Shown one piece after another: positions 9,001-15,335 of a DNA stretch of 20,545 bases. The DNA comes from a virus: IMG/VR virus record IMGVR_UViG_3300009507_000171, positions 1 to 20,545 of that record. One strand, 5' to 3'. The notes below the pieces were generated by a model. That model saw only the letters and a list, made by a program, of their open reading frames with translations, was not told the origin of the DNA and made no database searches. The stretch's first letter is position 1. Every line of letters begins with the position of its first letter. The translations under genes were made by a program, and so were the position numbers.

Positions 9001-11820
9001 AGGAACTTTGTCTTTGTTAATTTCTTGTAATATAGAATCTAAATGATCTTTGATAGGACCACTGAATTTAGAATTAGTAGATTCTGCTATTAATTGACGT
9101 TTAAATTTAGAATACTCTCTTTTTGTATAACGTATTGCCTTTATTATATTAAAGTTTTGATTAATAGTATGATACATCGGAAGGTTCAAAGATCCAGAAT
9201 GCTTTACAAATTTTCTTCCAAATACATCTAAGTCACCGAGGTCTCTTAAATTACTATTACCAGGATATACACCATCAAAACTTGATATTTCTGGTATCAT
9301 TGATTCAACATGATCAATAACTTCGCCCAGAGTAAATGTTTCAATATTTTCATTTAACGGATTTCTTTCAAGGTTATGTGGAAACTCGTAATATCCGTTA
9401 TTATTTTTTGCTACTGCACTTGTTGTTTTTATTACAACTTTTTTATTCTCTGCTAAAGGCTTATAAAATCTCACAAACGCAACGTTGTTTATTCGGTCAA
9501 TTTCATAATCTTTTAATCTTATTTGAAATTCATTATCTATATATACAACAACTTTAAGATCAGTTAAGTCTCCTGAACGATTATAAACATCAATTTCAAA
9601 GAAATTATTTAAATCTTCACTCGAAATATATTCTTTAACTACATACTGTTTAGATTTAATAGGCGCACTTGACCATCCATTAACATAATTGAATGTATCT
9701 CTATCTTCGTATTTTCTTAAATTTGCAGTATCAGTTCTAACAGTAATTACATCTGTTTCAGTTTGAACTGTAAAAAAGTCAGTTAAAAGATTAAACTCAA
9801 ATTCAATGTCGCCGCTATTTTCAATATTTCTATAATTTAAAGGAAATCCTAATTCTTCGTCATTAAGCCCGTCGCCTTTTTTATAAGAAAATAGTTTTGT
9901 TCCTTGAAATGTACTACTATCAAAAATATTAAGGTCGGCGTAGAGATTTCCGTTTGGACAACAAAGATCAAACAACGGTTCTTGATTATTTGTTTCTTTT
10001 GCTTGTCCTATCTTCCATTCGTTATCATTATAAAACCAGCTCGAACCTGCAAATTTTTCGCCCTGTGTTACTAGGACTGTTTCTAGATCTAATGGATCAG
10101 TGTCTTCTTCTTCAATTAAACTTATTTGTCGTTGGGCGGCGGTTTGTACTGTTATAAAATTAACTTTGTAAATTTTGTTTTTTACAAGAACATCTGTATC
10201 AGCAGTAAATAAGATTCGCATACCTTGTGTAATATCAATACCGTCGATATTATAACCAATACTTCCTTCAATTGTACTAAACACGTCTGTTGTAAAATTG
10301 TCAATTAAATCAATATCTTTTTTAGCAAATGTACCAAAGTTATAAAGTTTTAAACCTGCTTCAAATTCAATGATAGGTCTTTTAGCTCTAGCATCTTGAT
10401 CAATTTCAGGCAAAATGTCATTAATTAATGCACTTTCTTCTATTACATCTCTATGGAACCATCTATTATATCTTGCCCAAGCATTTCTATCCTTACTGGC
10501 ACGATTAGAAACTATATAATCTTTTGTTTTAGGATAGCTACTTGAATTTCCAAAAGGCAATCTATCAAACCCTTGACTATCAAATGGTACTAATAAATTA
10601 TCTGCATAAGCTGCTGGAATAATCAAGTTTCTTTCTGAAACTAGTTTAATTTTATCACCGACGCCTTCAACATACCATTCATTTTCTGCATAAACATCAG
10701 GAGTTACTAAACCTTGAAAATGTACTTTCATTCCGTTAGATAATGTGATGCCATTTTCACTTGTATAAGTTTTTTTACCTAGTATTTCGTTTTCTACATC
10801 AATTGCTGTATTTTCTTCAATATCGTAAATGCGCATTTGTCCGCTAGTATTCACATCATTTTTTGAAATATAATATAAATTATTAGGAGCATTCATAGGA
10901 ATAGTAAATTCAATAGTACCTTTTTCAAGATACATTGTCGCTACTTGTTCGCCTTCTTCACCTAACTTTCTTATACCATCCGGATATAACTCACTTACAT
11001 TTTCGTCATCTTCAAATGTTACGGTGCCGTTTGATGGTAAGATAATAAAATCGCCGATGTCATAGCTTACACCCTGTTCGTCATAGAGGGTTGCATCAAA
11101 TAATCCTTCTCCTTGAAGTCCTTCAGATCCAGCAGTAAGAATAGCTGATCCTGGCGTAAAGCTTCTACTAACTGCAAATGCAATAGGATGTCCCGGAACA
11201 TCTACTTCAAAGCGATAAGTTTGTCCTCTGTATAGTTTTAATGTGGGATTTCTAGTAAATCCGTTAGGTGTAAAAACATATGCAAAGTTATTATCGTCTT
11301 CAACAACTTCAATAGTATATGTACTTTCAACTTCTAAATTTTGTCCTCTAATATCAATTGTACTAGGACCATTTGGCAACCAATAATATTCACGGAAATT
11401 TACAAACTTATCCCAGTCAATATTAGGATTCCATGCATAACTTTCTTGACTGTTTAATCTGCTGTGGTCATCAACATTAGCACCGAAGGTACTTAATTGA
11501 TTTATGTAATCGTTATAGTCAGCATAAAAATTAACATTATCTAATTCGTCTTTAATTACCGCTGCTGGCTCAAACTGGTAATCTTTTCTATTTTTTGAAA
11601 TATCGCCTATATAATAATCATTAGCAGGATTGTAAGCTTTGGCTGTAGTTCTCCCTATATAACCAGAAAGTTTTTCAGCGACACCATTTTGTATTAACTG
11701 ATCAACAGTTGCTTGTAGGAAATTAACATTCGCAGTTGTTCTAAAAAATTTCGGAAGTAAATTAGAAGATTTTCTTTTATTATTACCAGGTGTTGGCGGT
11801 ACTAAATCATTTTGAGCCAT
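1..11820 (-). CDS. Giant virion structural protein, gp7-position baseplate/tail protein, 3' end outside window
   Basis: The frame starts at ATG 11820-11818 and I read all 3,940 codons to the window edge without meeting a stop, so the product exceeds about 430 kDa. The start shares its A with the gp6 stop (TAATG) and has GGAGG 12 bases upstream. Visible parts by residue: 1-55, a wedge-like start (LLPKFFRTTANVNFLQATV); 185-333, a cupredoxin-like beta domain; 1181-1220, motifs RPHTHPWEMLGF and APYTRNNLILWEDLEEG; 1830-1900, HLIGYQSRNYL, FYQGMIADKGT and FYEDWAIEVGRYG; 2167-3351, seven FG-GAP-like propeller units with two insertions; 3731-3793, two GxGY repeats. Four CBM5/12-like motifs are scattered at 1492-3062. 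No signal peptide or membrane segment is seen. Position after spike, gp25 and gp6 suggests the gp7/P2 I/Afp12 role (wedge to fibre connection), but T4 gp7 is about 1,030 residues and I cannot show homology. A fused wedge-plus-fibre protein is an alternative. Confidence 0.85.
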   Translation of the reverse strand, partial: MAQNDLVPPTPGNNKRKSSNLLPKFFRTTANVNFLQATVDQLIQNGVAEKLSGYIGRTTAKAYNPANDYYIGDISKNRKDYQFEPAAVIKDELDNVNFYADYNDYINQLSTFGANVDDHSRLNSQESYAWNPNIDWDKFVNFREYYWLPNGPSTIDIRGQNLEVESTYTIEVVEDDNNFAYVFTPNGFTRNPTLKLYRGQTYRFEVDVPGHPIAFAVSRSFTPGSAILTAGSEGLQGEGLFDATLYDEQGVSYDIGDFIILPSNGTVTFEDDENVSELYPDGIRKLGEEGEQVATMYLEKGTIEFTIPMNAPNNLYYISKNDVNTSGQMRIYDIEENTAIDVENEILGKKTYTSENGITLSNGMKVHFQGLVTPDVYAENEWYVEGVGDKIKLVSERNLIIPAAYADNLLVPFDSQGFDRLPFGNSSSYPKTKDYIVSNRASKDRNAWARYNRWFHRDVIEESALINDILPEIDQDARAKRPIIEFEAGLKLYNFGTFAKKDIDLIDNFTTDVFSTIEGSIGYNIDGIDITQGMRILFTADTDVLVKNKIYKVNFITVQTAAQRQISLIEEEDTDPLDLETVLVTQGEKFAGSSWFYNDNEWKIGQAKETNNQEPLFDLCCPNGNLYADLNIFDSSTFQGTKLFSYKKGDGLNDEELGFPLNYRNIENSGDIEFEFNLLTDFFTVQTETDVITVRTDTANLRKYEDRDTFNYVNGWSSAPIKSKQYVVKEYISSEDLNNFFEIDVYNRSGDLTDLKVVVYIDNEFQIRLKDYEIDRINNVAFVRFYKPLAENKKVVIKTTSAVAKNNNGYYEFPHNLERNPLNENIETFTLGEVIDHVESMIPEISSFDGVYPGNSNLRDLGDLDVFGRKFVKHSGSLNLPMYHTINQNFNIIKAIRYTKREYSKFKRQLIAESTNSKFSGPIKDHLDSILQEINKDKVPQMPFYFSDMAPFGPSKKLEYEVLDSDNPFYAISQTYTNKELSQRAVLVYLNGTQLTYNTDYSFTDDGFSLIIADKAPGDVIEIYEYESTDGNFVPPTPTKLGLYPAYEPEIYLDDTYREPVKIIQGHDGSRTLAFNDYRDDLILEFERRIYNNIKQSYNTNIFDINDYVGGYFRNTGFTKQDIDSSVLTDFTQWQQLVESDYTDNSFYERSDQFTFNYSNMSGPNDEVLPGYWRAVYKQAYDTDRPHTHPWEMLGFPIKPTWWNDVYGPAPYTRNNLILWEDLEEGIIREPNKPVIRLLKYARDGLTNHIPVDAQGKLLSPLASSFAKNYIASYTRQRFAFGDHAPVETAWKNSSEYPFALITSYLLNQPSKIFGIGFDVSRISRNLSGQLIYSESGKQLELKDLVFPNTYTDDKRILTSGLVNFLYNYISGYVTKVYENYIDEVKLIKNQLGFKLGGFTEKSKLKLLLDSRTPYNEGNVFVPEENYKIVLNTSAPLEKVNYSGIVIEKANAGFILRGYNFESPFFKYFESIQKSQDPTIVVGGVSENFVEWRANKRYTKGIIVNIGNDFYRVTNNFTSGDVFSTENLAILPEIPVEGGKRAQLRKSFNKREIKKLTYGTIIQTSQEVVDFILGYGEYLKSVGFEFEEFDIDSGYVNNWVQSAKEFLFWTTQNWAEGTALTISPSAEYIKFQRDFVTVDNLSNFFYDYGLTLNADGRQISVDFNRVERKDNSFGIRLANTDEGLYHISLPIVQKEHVVLLDNRTSFNDILYQPFSGYKQDRIKVVGYRSDEWDGTLNAPGFVYDDAKVVLWEPWKDFGIGSLVKYKEFYYIAIDKVTGSEVFNSKDWQSINEVPENRLQTNFDYRIGQFADFYDLDSDNFDTEQQKLAQHLIGYQSRNYLSNIINDDVSQYKFYQGMIADKGTRNAIDKLFDALNSADKDSIDFYEDWAIEVGRYGATNKISELEVVLNEEQYRLEPQPVELVYNLPEASNTDLVYRQLPHQIYEKPEDYDSNPLPTKIIDEEYIKTSGYVLDEEVKFRVTRKSDLNRLNSNRLLKDDYVWVVNDENRNWSVLQLTDTAYKIDGVFEIRPGVSETQSPAQISLILNRWPQEYFNVGDYIGVVNGDTRNLPAFYKIIEVTRNELVIEIPYNRPIPEELDLDHETILNLPIILLRDVRVPDVTKGNELLQQYKSENQRLWIDSYDDNWAVIENSRVFGFISQISNPNIEDSTDHFFGKNLSVTENNKTLATGVPGYFNGKAFVYRRNNDTYNWKLEEEILPPRELSSSDSAELDFGYAVELSPDGEYMFVSTPSATNIPTRYKGDFVDTQSYEKNDIVKYKESLWKATREIIPAIDAQPFSSYNSYYDINQEEDSDSTLITLLLTGNPGLPNITDTDHILVRVPKLTYLGAKTRAEYGAGDKIVLQYNEVSISHGNEISNPPWQGSTTSSSSDISGSFEVQEKFDQVFVVRPYVSIPQNGDIISTLTGSATVVYTKSLEEGLVIYAKDQNGEFDLTGNLFRNADEVLIGPYSIERTENFLDSLGGFLLLNVPEYDNGDVWYDTGKGLVFQDFILAEDTRDPNNYTNSSTLASNVGTYTGVRNQASQAFSLTYQGNPFDVSGTYRSNLLVIRASDDYNDTQIDNLVNVRFIDTEDNLIDFASAGFKSKEYINSEFPVKYIWDGFIDFTFSEFDFSGNPFELTPRYQIDLAGNITDNGYGDIITDKQTPVDEFGGLSLNTFTTSVAEVLWYKREFNNVRVYIRNISGNWGLAGATISKYEITRRGNYTNPEGIVVRPGEVNRDTGILDLQENNVSINGNFGIGKLLVLETPEDFDLVDNPEIVDEEYWLIQKQVIIGESRSANYPDSANKDYNQVYNVNVDEFGTDTYDGGALSIYRKDSNNTFQYVKSIVSQDRDNGRGFGNKISVAKTGERYYKIFVSARGNTTFGNSGNIEIIEHGIKDSDLESFKGKWNQDAQYNTGDIVENLGLYYQAKTFVPSSDVEFISVRSPEYWNDISFKYNIDENYRGAFDKNYPYFEGNIVSEIGVDSSNQRLYRAKTNIASGKDFKSSEWSLITDGVDYIGYLPNDTGVAYFDFDMFDQDRSYLQGELVIWENSVYSAARDITPSSDTSSRGFTRTNWTLERDARDEAIFNPSTNILQFAKSFDVNKNGDVLVANCVLSSDSSPEVVVLIYRSVKDKFYLDQILRTNSNETNTGYGHSISISPDGMTVIVSEPWSDTKKLDQGEVYVYKQQNGKFAHVQTLYSPRNEQTEKFGYTVVSDNNRVVITSLNGDLENITSFDENSGNETTFDGAFTTFNNVNYDSGAIYVFEDVNGKYLYAETLSRQDPVDNGIEYLENDSFLLSPNLFFVGENLFLQSNHIYIGMPNIEITDNYEGSIIDYVKNPQKQSWNIVRSAITPVDIEKIKGVFLYNKRTNNLLTYLDYIDPVQGKIAGPAEQELSFKTPYDPASYNLSSDLTYYSPDKTWGEAQVGQLWWDIGQSRVLYPYQSEITRQVNNFNKIVPATTIDVYEWVESDKLPSEWDQLADSEEGLRQQISGVSLYGDATYVSKTKYEATTGTFIPKFFFWVRNKVVVPSIPNRKISAADVAGLIKDPAASGYRFVSLLGSNKFAIHNCKSFINDNDVVLNIQWLSGPNVEQNSHTQYQIMSEGLESDKLNSNIERKWFDSLIGYDENLQVVPDINISPKYRYGNRFTPRQSMFVNREEALKQVIERVNLVLKQNIIIDLYDISDLSSKQEPPSVTENLYDTAIDTLDELQFVGISKVTPAKLTPIVTNGKITRIEIEDSGRGYKVAPSYTINGVGEDAQIEITINNLGQVTDIDVIDPGKGYTEATTISVRPFSVLINSDNSVYNKWSIYRLGENKEWFRYQVQEFDTSIFWDFENWYASGYNEFTKINYTFDESYELQTNQINIGEIVKINNIGTGGWLLLRKVANEVTEDYTINFDTIGRQNGTIQLSSALYDLENNNTGYDNRTYDSFFYDNQP
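442..630 (-). repeat. Two-copy GxGY beta repeat (within giant protein)
   Basis: Residues 3731-3793 hold two related segments about 40 residues apart: NGKITRIEIEDSGRGYKVAP and LGQVTDIDVIDPGKGYTEAT. Both have the pattern G.(I/V)T.I.(I/V)...G.GY. This short repeat is typical of extended beta-rich phage tail and fibre proteins. With only two copies it is probably one small domain. Confidence 0.6.
2635..2700 (-). repeat. CBM5/12-like motif, copy 4 (within giant protein)
   Basis: Residues 3041-3062, core YLQGELVIWENSVYSAARDI ending TP, followed downstream by a Trp (RTNWTLER). It lies near the end of the second insertion, just before propeller unit 4. Confidence 0.45.
3019..3099 (-). repeat. CBM5/12-like motif, copy 3 (within giant protein)
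   Basis: Residues 2908-2934, core YNTGDIVENLGLYYQAKTFV preceded by W six residues earlier and followed by a later EYW. This is the best match to the small CBM5/12 pattern W....Y..GD.V...G..Y.A. It follows propeller unit 3 at the start of the second insertion. Confidence 0.5.
4948..5013 (-). repeat. CBM5/12-like motif, copy 2 (within giant protein)
   Basis: Residues 2270-2291, core YEKNDIVKYKESLWKATREI ending IP. It lies immediately after the break in propeller unit 2, at the start of the roughly 567-residue insertion. Confidence 0.45.
7261..7347 (-). repeat. CBM5/12-like motif, copy 1 (within giant protein)
   Basis: Residues 1492-1520 read W....Y..G.IV...G..FYR, with core YTKGIIVNIGNDFYRV. 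This is the aromatic/GD.V/aromatic spacing of small chitin-binding type modules. It is the most divergent copy, with the acidic residue after G replaced by Ile. Confidence 0.35.
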
Positions 11821-14800
11821 TAGTAACTATAGCCTCCGTTGCTATTAGATGATATATTTGTTGTAGTATTATTTGAACTTTGTACGCCTGTATTTGTACT
11901 TGATACAGAACTTATAACTTTTCCGCTAGATTGTAATTTTGTAGCTGTAATTTCATCAATGATATCAATATCATTTACTGATGCTCCACTAATAAAAATT
12001 TCATCAGCTTCGGATTTTATTTCAAATAAACTTCCAAAAGACTGATCTAACTGTTTAGGAACAATCACTATACTTGCTAGCTTTGGAGCCATTTGATTCA
12101 TTATAAATGTACTCAGTTCTTGGAAGTAAAAAGTATCGCCAAAGTCCCAGTTTTCGCTACTGAAGAATCTATTAATATTTTCAATTACTTGAGATTTAAG
12201 CTCATTATTATTTAATACTAGATCAAGATTTCTAATAATTTTAAATTCAACTTGTAAATCAGGAATAGCTTTCTCTCCAAATAGTACTTTGTACTTAACT
12301 GGATGATATATAACTTCGTCACTAATTGACTTTATTTTGCTGATTTCGCTGCCGTATGTTCTGAACAATAAATCACTACTCGGAGGTAATGGTTTAACTG
12401 GAAGTTCTCCACTTAACCATAGTCTAGTTTGTGAATCATAATTCCTTGTTAAAACATAAGTGTCAATAATATTACTTACACTTGGATCAATTCTTTGATT
12501 ACTATCTGCAACATGTACATACTGGAACTTAAAGTTATCTCTTCCTACAAATGCTTTGTAATCGCTAACAAGTTTAAAACTGTTATTCTGTTTATCTATT
12601 TGTTTAAAAATATCTAATTCAGAAATATAAAAAACTTGCTTATCGTCGTATTGGCTCCATGCGCCAATACTAGACTCGTCTGGAACTGTAAAAATAGTAT
12701 TATTAGAATTGTCAAAGTATGTTAAAGTTTCAACACCTTCTTTGCCAATCGATCTTTTTTGGAATACAAATTTTTGTATTTGATTTACACTCGGTGCGAT
12801 CAATTCTTCAAACAAATCAATGTCATCGACAATTCCGTCATCGTCTGAATCATAAAAGTCTAATTGAACTTTTTTAGTATCTACATATCCGCTTTTATCT
12901 TTATACGAGTCAGTAACAGACCAAGTAAAGTTTCTAGTAAAAGGTTCTAGACTATCAGGCTTATTATTAATAGATAAGATATCTAACTTATCTTTAAGAA
13001 GTTTTCCTGTTTTACTATCGTAAATTTTATCACTGCTGTCATAATAAAAACGAACTTCGTCTTTGCTTTCAAACAGATATCTTAAATTACGATATCTAAT
13101 TTCGTAATTTTCTCCGTTGGTTTTAAAATAAAGTAACCAACTAGAGTCTAAATTTTGTGCATTTATATTTCCAGCTTTGCCTAAATTAAAATTAGAAATT
13201 GTATTAATGTTTTCTTCTAATATAATTTTCCAAGCTCCTTCATTTTGATCAAATCTTAAAGCATAATCGTTATATGCAAATGTCTGATCTATAATCTGTG
13301 ATATAGTATCGTCATTTAAAGTGTTTGATATTACAGGTTTAACTTCTGTAAGAATGCATCCATTAGGAACATTATCGTTTAAGAAGATTGGGCCAACTGG
13401 ATTACTGTTATCAGTACCGTCACGATCTACAGTTACTACACTAGTCCAGATATATGTCTTGCTGCCCACATGATCTGGGGCACCGAGCATTAACTTATTC
13501 CCAGCCATAAAGTGATAACCTTCAGGAGCAATAAATTTTAGCATAGTACCCTTTTTTACAAAACGTAAATTATTAGCAGTAAATGATCCAACTTGATATA
13601 TTGAATTATCTAAATCTGTAAAATACCCAGTATTCTCATTTGTTCCGCTAGTTTTTTGATTCCATGTTGCATTAAGATCTACAGTATTAATCTTAGAATA
13701 ATTTTTATAATAAAAATTCTTAATATTAGGGTTTCTAATAATCGGAAGAATTGTATTATACACAGCACCTTCTATATCAGTCTGAGTTGTAAAGTTAAAT
13801 TTAGCTTTGTCTATAAATTCTTCTCTATATAATATACCGTCATTAGCATATAAATTTGTATTACTATATTTTCCAGTAACATCTCGTAAATCAAAATATC
13901 TTGAAATACCACTAGAAATTCTATTTACAGATTTAACCTTTAAAATATCTTGACTAACTCCTAGAGGTCCGATATTATAATCTTCAGCAGTTACTAATCT
14001 GTTTTGTGTATAATATGTTGCAGGTGCATTTTGTTTAATACTTGCATTTGATTCTGCAGGAGCAGCATTACTTACTGTAGCTTTTAAACTCATTGTAAGT
14101 GTTAAAGTTTCACTAGTATTACTTCTACTCACATAAGGTATTTTAATATTAATATTATTCATACCTTGAGGAGAAATATTTAAAAATCTATTAGCACTTG
14201 TTCTATAATATGTTCTATAATTTCCACTAGGTAAATCGCCAAAAACTCCATCAGCAAATATTAAGTTAATTCTATCTTCTATCCTTGAACTAACTGCATA
14301 AATGTTTCTAATACTTTTTAGCAAACTATTATATATTACATTGTTGCCTTCAACAGCATCAACTTTAGTCCAAAGTTCATTTTCAAATCCGTTTAAATCA
14401 AGACTGTATAACCAAACATCAGAATTATTAATATTTGTACTATCAATGCCAACTATTTGATTTGGTACAGGATTATCAACTTTAAACTCTCCGCGTTCTA
14501 ATTTGCCTTGACGGAAATGCATAAAGAACCCAGTATTGCTACTTCCTGCACCTTGCCCGTCGTCTCTATATAAGAAACTAGGATTGTTAGCAGGTAGCGG
14601 TGGCTCTTCTACAATTTGATTGCCGCTAATTGCAGTTGATACAACTTCAAATTTAGTGCTAACACCTTGTATATTTTTACTAAAGCTATAAACAGGCAAA
14701 CCTGTGTTTAAAGAATTAATTTTATACTGCTCTGTAGGTACTCCATTAATATCTGCGCTCCTCAAAGGCTGGCCAATTGGGTTACTTAATGGTAATGAAT

Positions 14801-15284
14801 TATTTAGAATTTTAATAAATTGTTCAAACCATAATGTATTACTTGGATCATTCCAACTTATTGTAGAACCACTAAGGTTTAATCCTGAACTATCAAAGAT
14901 ATTTTCTGTTGTTTTGATTGATTCAATTTTTAATAATCCGTTTGCTGCTTGATTACGCTTAGGATTATAACTTACTAATCTAGCTAATCGTAAAATGCTT
15001 TCTCTACGCTCTGCTGTTTCAAGAAAGTTTTCACGTGCATTTAGATCAACTCTAAAGCTTAAATTTTGCCCTAGAAATGCGATTAAATCGATAAGTGCAA
15101 CATATTCACTTGTCTCAATATAATCATTAAAGTCTTCTGGATAATTTTCTCTTAGATACTGAATCATAGTTCTACGCAAGTTGTCAAAGTCGTAACTTTG
15201 AAAATCTGCGTTTCTAAAACTTTGATAAATTCTCTTCCAATCTTGATTGATTAGAAGTCTATTCTGCCTATCAGATACTGACAT
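11820..15284 (-). CDS. Baseplate wedge protein, gp6-like (Baseplate_J family), enlarged
   Basis: 1,154 residues; T4 gp6 has about 660. In T4, gp6 dimers form the inner baseplate ring and contact gp25, gp53 and gp7. The N-terminal part matches the family: ALIDLIAFLGQNLSFRVDL followed by ENFLETAERRESILRLARLV (about residues 63-105) and the Baseplate_J signature RLVTAEDYN near residue 430, followed by SVNRISSGISRYFDLRD. Residues 812-823 form an EF-hand-like loop (DSDDDGIVDDID). The C-terminus is a Ser/Asn-rich tail ending GGYSY. The start at 15284 is supported by AAGGA seven bases upstream and a candidate late promoter. The gene follows gp25 by 51 bases and its TAA stop overlaps the giant gene's ATG. 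The extra roughly 500 residues, mostly in the C-terminal half, have no assignment from me. Confidence 0.88.
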   Translation of the reverse strand: MSVSDRQNRLLINQDWKRIYQSFRNADFQSYDFDNLRRTMIQYLRENYPEDFNDYIETSEYVALIDLIAFLGQNLSFRVDLNARENFLETAERRESILRLARLVSYNPKRNQAANGLLKIESIKTTENIFDSSGLNLSGSTISWNDPSNTLWFEQFIKILNNSLPLSNPIGQPLRSADINGVPTEQYKINSLNTGLPVYSFSKNIQGVSTKFEVVSTAISGNQIVEEPPLPANNPSFLYRDDGQGAGSSNTGFFMHFRQGKLERGEFKVDNPVPNQIVGIDSTNINNSDVWLYSLDLNGFENELWTKVDAVEGNNVIYNSLLKSIRNIYAVSSRIEDRINLIFADGVFGDLPSGNYRTYYRTSANRFLNISPQGMNNINIKIPYVSRSNTSETLTLTMSLKATVSNAAPAESNASIKQNAPATYYTQNRLVTAEDYNIGPLGVSQDILKVKSVNRISSGISRYFDLRDVTGKYSNTNLYANDGILYREEFIDKAKFNFTTQTDIEGAVYNTILPIIRNPNIKNFYYKNYSKINTVDLNATWNQKTSGTNENTGYFTDLDNSIYQVGSFTANNLRFVKKGTMLKFIAPEGYHFMAGNKLMLGAPDHVGSKTYIWTSVVTVDRDGTDNSNPVGPIFLNDNVPNGCILTEVKPVISNTLNDDTISQIIDQTFAYNDYALRFDQNEGAWKIILEENINTISNFNLGKAGNINAQNLDSSWLLYFKTNGENYEIRYRNLRYLFESKDEVRFYYDSSDKIYDSKTGKLLKDKLDILSINNKPDSLEPFTRNFTWSVTDSYKDKSGYVDTKKVQLDFYDSDDDGIVDDIDLFEELIAPSVNQIQKFVFQKRSIGKEGVETLTYFDNSNNTIFTVPDESSIGAWSQYDDKQVFYISELDIFKQIDKQNNSFKLVSDYKAFVGRDNFKFQYVHVADSNQRIDPSVSNIIDTYVLTRNYDSQTRLWLSGELPVKPLPPSSDLLFRTYGSEISKIKSISDEVIYHPVKYKVLFGEKAIPDLQVEFKIIRNLDLVLNNNELKSQVIENINRFFSSENWDFGDTFYFQELSTFIMNQMAPKLASIVIVPKQLDQSFGSLFEIKSEADEIFISGASVNDIDIIDEITATKLQSSGKVISSVSSTNTGVQSSNNTTTNISSNSNGGYSY
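11833..11837 (-). promoter_or_regulatory. Ribosome binding site of the giant structural gene
   Basis: GGAGG on the minus strand, 12 bases before ATG 11820-11818 and inside the last codons of the gp6 gene. The spacing is long, and the start overlaps the gp6 stop by one base, so termination-reinitiation coupling probably contributes. Confidence 0.6.
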
Positions 15285-15291
15285 TTATCCA

Positions 15292-15296
15292 TCCTT
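15292..15296 (-). promoter_or_regulatory. Ribosome binding site of the gp6-like gene
   Basis: AAGGA on the minus strand, seven bases before ATG 15284-15282. It supports this start for the gp6-like protein. Confidence 0.65.
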
Positions 15297-15307
15297 AACA
15301 TTTAATG

Positions 15308-15315
15308 TATTTATT
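15308..15315 (-). promoter_or_regulatory. Candidate T4-type late promoter
   Basis: The minus strand reads AATAAATA, seven of eight matches to the T4 late -10 element TATAAATA. It lies in the 51-base gap between the gp25 and gp6 genes. Initiation about six bases downstream would give a leader of about 17 bases that keeps the AAGGA ribosome site. Such octamers arise often in AT-rich DNA, so position is the main support. Confidence 0.35.
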
Positions 15316-15335
15316 AGATTTGATTATGTGCGTGT

